NCBI GenBank assembly: GCA_965153455.1
Contig: OZ234498.1
Location: 11,966,001-12,030,000 of the forward strand
Direction: 5' to 3'
Length of the DNA: 64,000 bases
Source of the DNA: Sphagnum compactum
Lineage: Eukaryota; Bryophyta; Sphagnopsida; Sphagnales
The notes under the pieces are model-generated. The model did not search any database. It was not told where the DNA came from and worked only from the letters and a program-made list of their open reading frames with translations. The translations under genes and the position numbers were made by a program. Position 1 is the stretch's first letter; each line of letters opens with the position of its first letter. This document shows positions 25,401 to 36,631 of the stretch, in pieces.

Positions 25401-28400
25401 CTCAAGTGCTGAGTATGTATGCAGCTTCCACATATAACATAAGAGGAGCAATGAGGAGCAATATGCAATTGAGTGGAGTGGATGGTAAAAGATGGTAATG
25501 GAATATCTAGAGTTCAGAAGGCAGAAACTTACAACATGGCTGCCAAATACACCACGGTAGGTGTGGGCCTCATCTAGCACCACAAACTTTAGGTTGGAGA
25601 AGAACTTCTCCCATAGCTGCAAAAATCAAAATGAATCTGCCAGATGCTGAGGTGACATGAATGGGTATAGATAAAAGGAAGAAAAAAACAGAGGACAAAG
25701 ACAAATGAAATGTCCAGTTTACAGTACAGGAAGCCACTGCCAAAATGCACAATGCCAGGAATCTAATGGAAAAAGTCTGAAATGAGCATATGGTTTGAAA
25801 AGCTTTGACAAGTAAATACCTTATGGTTGGGAAGGATGCCAGAGTGCAACATGTCTGGGTTGGTCACTATGACCTGGTCATACAATCCAATAGAAGTTAG
25901 TCTACAGAAGGTTCGTGTTCTGACAGTTGGTTTTCAGCAAAAGAAATGCTTCAGAAATAAACCAGTCACTGATACAAATGCTTCTGGCAACAGACAGAGA
26001 CATGTTAAGTAATGCAACAGACCTTGCCAGTCTTCCGAATACCCGCTCTATCCTCCATCTTAGTGTCACCATCGTAGCTGCCAAAGATTCAGTGCAGTCT
26101 TTACTTGAAGCAAGTCTATGACATTACCAACTCAACAACTGTGACTGACTCACCCTACTGGACCCCTCAATTGTGAAAGAAATCATACAGTTATGATGAA
26201 AACATTACCACTGCACAGTGGAAGTTCAGAAAGCTCACCAGTAGCAATAGGAGCCAATATTGACTTGCTTGGCCATTTCAGCTGTCTATACAGGAATCAT
26301 CAGGCAAATCAGTGAAAAGTTGAAGGTAGCATTGTCATTCTGCTACTGCCCCAGAACGGGGCCACTGTCATTCAAGCTCTGGCATAAGTTTTCAGGGGAA
26401 ACTTGAAAGAAACTCTTGAGGGAAACACAAGGCTGAACTTACACAAAGTTTTCAGTTGGTCACGTGCCAAGGCCTGCACACAGGAAAGGAGACTTTCTTA
26501 CTTCTAGAACCTACCATGAATTTTAAGCAAAAGCACACTTAAGATCCCTTGATATGTTCTCCACACATCAATTGACATGAGCTTCTTTATCTAGTGTTAT
26601 CCAGTGATGGAAGTCTCTGAACATGAAATTGCTGTGCAGCATTCCCTGAAATATAGCTGACCATGGGCAAATATCAAGGTTAGAGAGAATGGAGCATGTC
26701 TACTAGAATTCGACTCCCTGAGTACATGATGCATCAAAAAGCCTGAGCATGCCAAGTATCTGATTCAGCAAGAAACTGTATGCAATTCTAGAACCCAAAA
26801 CTTCAAAGAAAATGGAAAACCAACCAACCAACCACAATTTCTCCTTTTAGAGTGGATAAAATCAAACCTTGACCACTTCATGCATTCAGAAGCAGATGCA
26901 GCAGTGACTTGGCTCAGAACCTTCATAGCATTCTGTATGTACTCAGAACATTCTAGAAGTCTTGGTACAAAGTATGCTGGGTACATTATATCTCTAGAAG
27001 CTTCTGGGTTTACTCAGTAACCTAGGCAAAGTACCAATTTTGGGCTCCAAGCATGAGACTAGTGCATATTCACAACTGGGAGTTCCCACTGAGGTCCATT
27101 ACCTTCATAGGAAAGATAAAAAAAGCCCTTGATTTGGGCATTTTGATTAAAGCATCCAGTACCTGCCAACCGCAGCCAACAGTTCCAGTGTTATGAACTC
27201 ACATGTCCACTTGAACAAGAGTTCCAAACCTCTCTCACTTTCTTCAACCAGGCAAATTCAAATTCCAAGTTCAGAATCATATAGCACAGCTGGTTTTGGC
27301 AAGGGGGGGGGGGGGGGGGGGGGGGGGCTTCAATTCTGAGGCTGATTTATCAGCTCAATGACATTGGTAGAAAGCGGGTTACCGGGACAATGTAGGTCAT
27401 GCTTTTTCCTGAAGCAGTGGGTGTTGCTGCAACAATGCTGGAGCCATTGAAAATTGTGTTGATTGCTTCAGCCTGGTGTGAGTAGAGCTGGTTGATACCC
27501 CTGCATCGTTGGCAATGAGCAAACTGTTACACCCAGAGGAAGTTTCAGGTCTCAATGCCATTGTGAACACAGTAACATTGATGAGGCAGAGCAGGGAACT
27601 GTAAAATGAGAAGCATAGCATGGTCCAGAGTGCCCTCCAGACTTAGTAGCTTAATCTGAGGAGTGCAAAAATGCCAGAAAGTGGAACAATGTCACAAAGA
27701 TGAATGAACCATAAACCTCAAACTGTGAATTACCTGTCACTGATTGCTTTCTGCAGCTTCAGTGGTAGCTTATAATCACACTCTGCAAATTTGGCTGACC
27801 TGTGCTCCAGCACATAAATTCAACACAAAAGAAATGTCAAATTTCTCTCCCAGGCGAGCATAGGCAACAGACATGATGTTAACAAACTGGAGATTTCTGG
27901 ATTGGCTGAGCAGGTGGATCTAGTTGAAGGATCAAGTGCAGAGATCAAGTTTCAGTTGCAACACAGAGAGAATGCAGAGGGGGGTCCCAGAAGAGTCTGA
28001 AACTCTTGACTTACAGTACCTTGCTGCTACAACCTCAATGTGGCAAATTTGCTCCTTGGTAGCAGCGGATTTGAGCTTCAGAAGTGCTGCCATTAGATCC
28101 ACACTGAGTTGAGGGCCACTTTTTGCAGTTGTGAACAAATCAAGCTCCATGTCTTCATCATCATTGAAGGCAAAGTTGGTGCTTTTCATAGACTGGATCT
28201 TGGTTTTGTCACAAGGATTATGCATTGGACTTTGAAATGTCGTGACTGGACTTTCTGATAAACTATCTGGGTCCTCCTGTTCATCTCTTCCACTGAAGTC
28301 ATAAGCACCCAGCTTCTTGTTATTCAAACATGCTTCAGTTGTGACAGCAGCAACTCCACCTTCTTCCTCGGTCTTACTCAAGTGAATTTCACCACCCAGA

Positions 28401-29629
28401 GACCTCGGAGAAGATTTCACTTCTTCATACCTGCCATTACCATGTGAACTAGCTCTAAGTGCTTTTGCTTTGTCAGTAACCTCCTCCACCCTTGTCCTGA
28501 AATCATTCCTGCCTGGAGGATTGCCATACTTCTTCTCTGTACCGAGTTTCTCTGCCTTCACACCTTCCCACCTCTGTAGATCGAAACCCATGTTGCTCTT
28601 GGTTGTGGGTACTGATGCTTCTGGAAACAGAGCATCAATTTCCTCATCATCTAGACTATCAAGCCAGTAGTTCGGTGGAAAGTCAGTTTTGGAAATACCA
28701 AGAGCAGCATCACTTCCATCTCTGCATGGAGTTGGTATTGTTGCAATTGCAACTTTCTTTTCATCGAGCTCTGTTTTGGACACATCTCTCATCCTCAGTT
28801 GAGAGGAAGCTCTGTAGAGTGCTGCAGCTGCTACAACAGGAACACCTTTTTGCTTCACTGCCATCACTCTCCTCTGTTCCACACTTGCTGGTGAACCACT
28901 GCCACTGCCACCTGGATTCGAGAAATAGGGTGACCTCTTCATCACAGGGGTTTTGCATGCATCTTTACCCATCTCTGACTTGTGGTGCCCTGCTGAACTG
29001 CTTGCCTTCTTCTTCCTCTTTCTCTCTGCAGATGTCTGCAAAACAAAGTTCCAGATCTTTCAACCCACTGCCTGCACTGCATTGTGCAAAATTGCTTCAT
29101 AAAACTGACAGAAACAATGGGCTGCAGAAAACCTAAATTTGGAGCTCACATTCTGCAACACAAAATCTATTAAGTGGGTAACACTCAAGATGAGCATTTT
29201 CTCACGAATACTAAACTATGAACATTGATAAACCCTAAACCCTAAACCATAAGCTTCTGTTTCTGACATGACAGCTCAAGGTGAGCTGCAATTTGAGGAT
29301 GTGCAGACAATCTGATTTGCTGCTGAACAAAACAGCACAATTAGGAGTATGAAAGCTGAAGAAGAAGAAGAAGGAATCATCTTTTGCTCCAGATATCCTC
29401 TAGTTTCCAATCTCAAGACTGTGAAAGGAGCAAGCAAAAAACAAATATATTGAGCAATTGGAACAAGAAGAATGGAGAGACGATGAATGGGCAGGCAGGC
29501 AATCATGTAAGTAAGTATGTGTGTAGGAGAGGAAAAAATCGCCTGAGAAGCTCGGCTTGGAGTCGGTGCAAAATCGTCATCGTCATCTTCCGAGGAAACC
29601 TCCACCACCAGAAGAGCTCCTTTCTTCAT
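19485..29629 (-). CDS. HRQ1: HRQ1-type RecQ4-like superfamily 2 DNA helicase with DUF1998 domain
   Basis: Twenty-eight minus-strand exons join in frame (1254 residues): 29543-29629, 28020-29035, 27734-27799, 27383-27500, 27103-27162, 26443-26473, 26239-26281, 26023-26077, 25820-25873, 25533-25616, 25042-25134, 24711-24860, 24379-24519, 24054-24131, 23860-23922, 23540-23605, 23309-23404, 23050-23149, 22576-22838, 22233-22337, 21814-21880, 21609-21691, 21245-21358, 20869-20977, 20700-20761, 20286-20333, 20031-20120 and 19485-19907. About 360 residues of disordered N-terminus precede the helicase core: YSHQAEAI, Walker A TPTASGKS (Lys422), TNPDMLH, DEAH box (525-528), SAT (562-564) and motif [13 protein letters not shown] (734-744). 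The DUF1998 end has FDAYPGGIG and a four-Cys cluster (Cys1103, 1105, 1109, 1112). Fungal HRQ1 and bacterial MrfA relatives are 3'-5' helicases in crosslink repair, so a nuclear repair role is inferred. The first exon and its GC donor are the least certain part. Confidence 0.93.
27303..27327 (+). repeat. 25-base G homopolymer in HRQ1 intron 4
   Basis: An uninterrupted run of 25 G on the plus strand lies between exons 4 and 5 of the helicase gene. The gene is transcribed from the other strand, so the RNA would carry C25 while the non-template strand for replication can form G-quadruplex. Length may be affected by sequencing error. Confidence 0.85.
29231..29250 (+). promoter_or_regulatory. double telo-box (AAACCCTAA) in HRQ1 first intron
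   Basis: AAACCCTAAACCCTAAACC lies in the first intron of the helicase gene, about 380 bases inside the ATG. Telo-box motifs are known in plant promoters and leader introns of replication and ribosomal genes, so a regulatory role is possible. It could equally be a stray telomere-like insertion. Confidence 0.4.
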
Positions 29630-29685
29630 CCGCTGCCCTTCAGTTTGCGACTCCCTGCAAGAGCTGAAATCGCTTCAGGATGCAA

Positions 29686-30000
29686 GGAAGAATGAGAGAT
29701 CCGATCTTGAGGATGCAAGGGAGAATGAGACCCAATCTTCAGAGTGTAAGGAGGAATGAGACCCAATCTTCAGGCTGCAACGAAGAATGAGAGATCCGAT
29801 CTTGAGGATGCGAGGGAGAATGAGACCCAATCTTCAGAGTGTAAGGAGGAATGAGACCCAATCTTCAGGCTGCAAGGAAGAATGAGAGATCCGATCTTGA
29901 GGATGCAAGGGAGAATGAGACCCAATCTTCAGAGTGTAAGGAGGAATGAGACCCAATCTTCAGGCTGCAAGGAAGAATGAGAGATCCGATCTTGGGGATG
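29686..30000. repeat. 95-bp higher-order tandem repeat just upstream of HRQ1
   Basis: The landmark AATGAGAGATCCGATCTTG begins at 29691, 29786, 29881 and 29976, exactly 95 bp apart. Within each unit are three related subunits of about 31 bp, each with AATGAGA followed by CGATCTT or CAATCTTC and a TGCAA/TGTAA end. This is a small higher-order array. It starts within about 60 bp of the predicted HRQ1 start codon, so it must lie in the leader or core promoter. Confidence 0.92.
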
Positions 30001-30224
30001 CATCAAGGAAAAATGAGATTCGATCTTCATGTGTTTGTTGCCACGGACGAGGATGTGTCGAGTCTGCCCGTGACTCCAGAAGCGTCGATCATCTCTTTCC
30101 CGCCGAATTTGAAAACCGGGGAGAGACTCGGTTATCATCCCTCCCGCCATCATCGTCATTTGTCTTTGCACTTTGTACATCTTGTTAGAGACAATTTTCT
30201 TCATGCTGTCGGCTTTGTTACAAT

Positions 30225-30830
30225 TGTTGAGGAAACGCTTCCTCCTACGAATTCTTCTTCTTCTTCATCTTCTCCTTCTCATCATGGAGCAGCCATTGCA
30301 AAGAGCTTGATAATTCTCCTTCTTCTCATTATGGAGCAACGAAGGCAAAAGAGCTTGATAATTTTTAAAAGTAAAGTTCATCATCTTCATTCGTTTGTAC
30401 TTGTAACAAATTGTGTAACAAATTTCTCGGACTGTGGATTCTATTGCAAATAACTGTTGAGGAGGCATAGACATGCATTTCCTCCCAAAACTTCTTCTTC
30501 TTCTTCTCCTTCGTCTTCTTCTTTCTTCTTTCCTTCTTCTTGTTCTCATTATGGAGCAATATTGCAAATACCCTGACAATATTGGGGTCAAGCTCTTCAT
30601 CATTTTCAAACTGTTTCGTACTTATACTACTACTAATACTACTTCTTGTGTCAGAAATGTTTTCATGAGCATTGGAGTTTGCAAATGTCGAGGAGGCAAT
30701 GGCATTTCTTCCCAGGACTTCTTCTTCTTCATCTTCTGATGATGATCATTGAGCAAGCATTGCAAGGACATCAAGATTTTAGGGTTTCAGCTCATCCTCT
30801 CCATTTCTGCTTGTACGAGGTAAGTTTCCA
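30225..30830. repeat. three diverged tandem units of about 231 bp with CTT runs
   Basis: Similar blocks start at about 30225 (GTTGAGGAAACGCTTCCTCC), 30455 (GTTGAGGAGGCATAGACATG) and 30687 (GTCGAGGAGGCAATGGCATT). Each continues with a CTT microsatellite and a TCATTATGGAGCA-like or GATCATTGAGCA-like segment. Plus-strand frames here are Ser/Leu-rich products of the CTT runs and are not taken as genes. Confidence 0.75.
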
Positions 30831-30849
30831 GTCTAAACCGGGTATTTGA

Positions 30850-33800
30850 TCCAAATCATGACCTCTCTCCATTCCTTTGAGCTTTTTTTTTTTTTTTTCT
30901 CTTGGGGATCTCAACCAATTCATTTTCCCTCCAATATACCCTACCCTAGTACCTTGGCCAATTCAATACTACTTATATTATTTACAAAAATGTTGAAATT
31001 TTCAAACATTATTTTCTTCCAAATCAAAAAATATTTGTGAAGGAAAATAATGAATATTCTATTTGTTGAAATGAATTTTTCAAAATTAATTAATTAATTA
31101 TTCAACACACTTGTGTGTTGAAATGGCCAAGGTATTATGGTAGTGTCATGTAGGTTTAGCCTTGATTTGTCACTTTTTGATCTTTTGGGGCCTTGGTTAA
31201 AAGCCATGGGTCCAATTTATGACTTTTAGCCAATAAGATGTTCTATTTCATTGAACCTTTGACCTTAAACCCCATCTAAAATAGCATTAAAGGTTGCTTT
31301 CAACAAGGTTTCAAGGATCAAAAGCCTAGTGACCAACTTGAAGCAAATTGAATTTTGTATTGGACCTTTTTTCACATTATAAAAAATTAATTTTTAAAAA
31401 AAGGTGTAATGAGTGTGCTTCTAAAAGGTTTGAGGTTCAATTTAGAGGTATAATATCAAAAATGTGTGATTGACATGTGAAGGGATTAGGTTAACTTGCA
31501 ATGTTTTTTTTTAAAAAAATTCTTATTACACACAATGGATGAATGTAAGCACAAAATACTAGTGGCTTTTGTTTTTATTATGTTTATACATTGAATGATT
31601 TCAAAAGTGATTGTGTTATAACAAGTAGCTATTGGACAACATTGGAATATGATGAATGTAATGTTGTTTTTCATGGAGTTTGTTAACACTTAAGAATTTA
31701 TAACATGTGAAAGTATAAGAGGATGATGAAATACATGAAAAACCAACTTTTAAGAAGATTTTTTAAAAATATATTTTGACAACGAACACGATTAAATTAT
31801 AACACATTTCATTCTTTGACTAAGGTTGTGAGTTCAAGTTTTGATAAAGATCAAATAAATCAATATTGATTTTGAGAAGTTGCATGAAATTCAATACATT
31901 TTGAGTGCCATAGATGGTAGTCATATTCCAATTGTTGTACTTAAAATAAATCCAAAATCATATTATTGTTGAAAAGAATTTTATTTCGTTTTGATTCAAG
32001 GAATTGTAAATGCAAAATTTAGATTTTGGGATTATGGATGGGTAGGAACTATCCATGATTGGGTTTTTTTTTCAAAACAAATGTAAAGGTTGAAGTCCAT
32101 AGCCCTTGTCCTCAATGATGTAGGGGTGATGTCATTTTATGATTCACATGTTTAAGGTTGAACAAACAATTACAAGTTACTTTTTTGTAAAGGTTAAACA
32201 ATTAAAAAAACTTTAGATTGATCGTTAGGATTATTAATTTAAGTACCTAGTTAAGTTATAATTAATTTAATGTTAAGTTGGGTTAACATAGTTAACTATG
32301 TTTTAATTGAGAATTAGTTTAAATGTGAACATGGTTTGGATTATTTAATGTTTGGGATATAATCCCAAGGTGTGGGTTCTTAAATCATTTCAAATGATAT
32401 GACATTTTAAAAAATATTGCAAATTTTCATATGTTTTGGGTTTGGATTTTTACTTGTTGTAGGTGAATCTTATTTTGATTTAACCTTGATTTATCAACTG
32501 AGTTATTCTTATGTTGTTTTGTGTGTTATGTGGATAATGATAGGCGTAAGCATCAATATGATAATAATGACAACAATCATAAATATTAGCAATCTCACAA
32601 AAACATTTTGAAACCACTTTTTGTAATCATTAACCATTTGTAGGTGCATGTTATGTACTTTGGATTTGTAAGAAAGGAAACATGTTACAAAAGTTCATTT
32701 ATGTTCTTAAAAATGAATCTATGTGTACCTATTGCACCATAAACATAAGGGAAGTTACACCAATTTTTAAAGCCCACCATCACCTTTAACAAATCTTTAT
32801 GGCCACCAAATTTGGTTTTTAGACACAACATTAATAACAATAACAAATTCGTGCAAGACCATGTTCATGTAAAATTTGTAGATTGCAAATGTTTTTTATA
32901 TTAAAAGGTGATAATTTCATGCATAAGCTTATAAAATAAACATGCTACTTTGATGCTAACATGAATTACACACCTATATGATGATTCATTTTCTAACCAA
33001 AGGTTGTATCTTTTATTTTATTTGCATAAAAACTTTTCTAATGATTCAAAAATGTTCTTCCCACTTTGAATTTTTGTATTGAATCATAAAGAAGTTTAAA
33101 TATGAAATAATATTTCAAACCTTGACCTTATTTCCAACTTCCTTTGTCATCAACAAATAAAAATCATAAGAAAAGTTGAAATGATGTAAAAAGAAACATT
33201 ATTTCACACATTTTCAACTAAAAATTAGATGCCAAAAAATCTTTTATTATAAATGTCATCATTTTCATTGTCTTAATTTCAACCTTAAAGCATAGAAAAA
33301 AAATTCATGCAAATGCAATAAAAAATGAAAAAAAACTCATTAACAACATAATTTTAATGGTAGCATTAGTAGAAGGTGTAAATTGAAAATAATGAATGAA
33401 GATAGTGAATTAAAATAGTGAGGTTGAATGTGTGAGAATGAAAAAACTTGAACATGCCACATAAAGAATGAAAATGTTTAAATTAGAAAAAATGATGATT
33501 TAATGTGGTGTGGATGTGTGATGTAAATGACAAGCACTTCAATTGTTATGACAATTTGTTCTCATTTAAATAATTTTTAACAATTTCATGAACATATGTA
33601 AATGTTATGGAATTATGACCATACCTTAGATATTACAATGAGTACACTTAAACAAAGATAATTATAAAAGTTAACATCTACCAATAGTAATTAAAATTAT
33701 GATTTTCCACCAACCTAATTTCTTTCATCACCCTATTACCAAAACTTTATCAACCTATAGTAATTTTAAATTTAAACATACATTTGGTACACTAACATTG

Positions 33801-36450
33801 TATATAATCAAATTTAAAACAAATAAATTTGATTAAGATAGATAAGTTAATGAACGAACACTTAAAAATTCAAAGGAGGTTCAATCTTCACACATTGTTC
33901 TTTTACTTTTGAAATTCAAAAAATATTTGTAACCTTTCACATAATGTTTTAAATGTTACAAAAATTGTTCAATTCGATAAAAGAATGGAGAATATATGAA
34001 TATTTAGTGTAAGGGGGTTCAATGTTTAATGATGGGTTAATTAAAATCTATTAGGATTTCAAACTAATAATCTTTGATCATTACATTTTTGCCTTCAAAA
34101 CACAAAATAAACACAAAAAGAATATAACAATGTTATGAAATAAGATTGTATGTAAAACATATGTTAAATAAAATAAATGTCATGAAAGAATTTACTTCTA
34201 TTTATATCTTTTTGGAAGTTTTATAAAACTTTAGTTGAACACTAAACAAATGTGAAATCACTCAAAAAGGATTAAAAATGAAAAAAATATGAAGTTACAT
34301 TTAAAAAAAGGTTTAATAAAATTATTTTTTCAAAAAAATTTAAATAAAATATAACGTTTCTTGTGTTTTTTAGGTTGTTCTTTTATTTATGACATTCAAA
34401 AAAACATTTGTAACCCTCCAATTTGTTTGTTTGATAACACAAACATTGTTATTGCCCTAAGCTAATGGACACACATGTGTAGATTTTGAAGTGCACCCAT
34501 CCAATCCATGGGTTGTTTTCAAATCTACCCATATATTTATTGGGTTTCTTTTCAAAATATGAATGTTGGGTAAGTGATTTAATCATGCCTCCATATCATT
34601 TTATTTATCTTAATTGGCAAGTTTGTTTTTTTGTCTTATGAAGTTTCATATCATTACGAAATGTAAAAAACAATTCACATGACCATTTTTAAAAATGAAA
34701 TTAGTTTGATTAACATACAAATAATTAGTTTCAATTCCTTTAAATGTTATTAAAATGAAATTCTTACAAAATTGATTTGAAAGATTATACAAAAATTGAT
34801 TAAAAGAAAACACGTCAATTTTAAAATAAACTAAAATTTTGATAAAATTCGTTTTTGAAATATGAATGTTTTAAACTAATTTGAATTATTTTTAAAACTT
34901 CAATAAGGTTTTGATGAAGATTTAATAACAAAAATCAGAATAAAATTGATTTTTAATTGATTAAGTTGTTTGTATTTTTATTGCTTTTAATGTTATAAAA
35001 ATTTATTATTGTCCTAAAATAGTAGGATATGCATGTATGATTTTAGCTTTTACCAAGCATGTATGGGGCAAACACAATTAGTTCAATTTAATTCAAAAAT
35101 GAAAAAAATATTTAAAAACATTCAATGATATATTCATGTTTGATGATAGGCAATTATACCGTAATGTGACTTTTTCCAAAATTTAAGACCACATAAAAAC
35201 TACATGTTTTAGTCTCACCTTTAGATGGTTTAAATGGAGACCAAGTAAATAAATTTTGATTTGGGATAATCTTATAAGGTAAAATTCTAAAATCCTTGTT
35301 CACCCAATGATTTTTTTGGGCGAAAACTCACTCTTTTCTTTTCAAAAAATAAAAAACTTCCAAACAATGTTCACCCAATGATTTTTTTGGGCGAAAACTC
35401 ACTCTTTTGTTTTCAAAAAATAATAAAACCTCCAAACAACATGGGTCACAAGAATTTTTTTGAAAATTTTCTCCAAAAATCACCACATTTTCAAGAAAAT
35501 TTTATGAAAATGTGACCAAGATTTTTGAAGGACTTCAAAGGGGTTTCTAGCTTTCTTCTTTTGAAATGGCTAATAGGTTTTAGGGTAGATAGGTCAGTGA
35601 GCAAACACTTAAAATTTTAAACAAGTCAAATCCTTACACATTGTTCCTTTGAATTTGAATATCAAATACCATATATATCCCTCCATCTAAAGTTTCAAAC
35701 ACCACCAAAATCTCTCAATTCAATAAAGGAATGGCAAGATATGGGGTGTTAGGAAAATCTCTCAATTCAATAAAGGAATGGCAAGATATGGGGTGTTAAG
35801 GGGTTCAATGTACGATGATGGGTGACTTAAAAATATATTAAAATTTTGAACTTAAGATCTTTGATCATTGCATCTTTGCCTTTGGAATGAAATACAAAGG
35901 AGTTTTGTAAAGCCTCGATTGGCACACCCATTAGGTTTTAAATCAGTCAAAGTAGATTAAAAATGAGGAAGATGTGGGGGCTAAAACTAGAGTGAGATCT
36001 AAAGCTATTTTCTCCAAAAAATTGAAACAAAATATCACTCATCCTCTCTTCTTGTGTTTTCTGCATTGTTGCTTTACTTCTCTCTTCTTGTGTTTTCTGC
36101 ATTGTTGCTTTACTTCTGACACCGAAAGAATATTTTTAACCCTCCAGTTTGCGCATCCAACGACACAAAAATTGCTCAATTTGCCTAAGGAATTAGGAAA
36201 ATATTGGAAAGTGTTCAACAATAGGTACATGTTAGGTGGTGGGCAATTCTACCCTAGTGATTTTGCCAGTTTGTGATAGGTTTCCAAGATTTTTTATTTT
36301 TCTTTATTTGTCTTTTGTAACCAGATTTGGCTAAATTTTCTTGTGGCTGATCACCACTTTTGGACTTTTGGAGCAAAATGAGAAAATTGAAAGCAAAGAA
36401 AAGAAAAGAAGAGAAAAAAGCCACAGTGTTCAGCTGGTAGAAAGTAAGTT
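30850..36450. other. AT-rich gene-free spacer with small tandem and diverged repeats
   Basis: No conserved protein fragment was recognised on either strand. Short recent tandem duplications occur at 35298-35439 (71-bp unit x2), about 35707-35800 (47 bp x2) and 36045-36116 (36 bp x2). Older duplications link 33840-34100 with 35585-35890, and about 34375-34450 with 36115-36200, suggesting decayed copies of one unidentified repeat. Confidence 0.65.
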
Positions 36451-36631
36451 TAGAGTTTAGACTAGGATAACCCTAAGAAGAATAAGAAGACAAAGGAATT
36501 CTTTGAAGACAGAAGCCAAAAGAAAAAAGAGTGTGATCTTCAAGTGAAGCAATCCCAATTCTTTTTTTTTCTTCTCATTTTTGAATCTCAAATTACAGGC
36601 AGGATTCAGCTGCAAATGCATTTGATCTAGA

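Noticed and set aside
28603-29136. 177-codon plus-strand open frame
   Set aside because: It is antisense to HRQ1 exon 2 and shows His/Ser/Leu-rich shadow composition.
29977-30453. 158-codon plus-strand open frame upstream of HRQ1
   Set aside because: Its start is in the 95-bp array and its end in CTT-rich repeats; no domain or splice partner, so left as a repeat observation.
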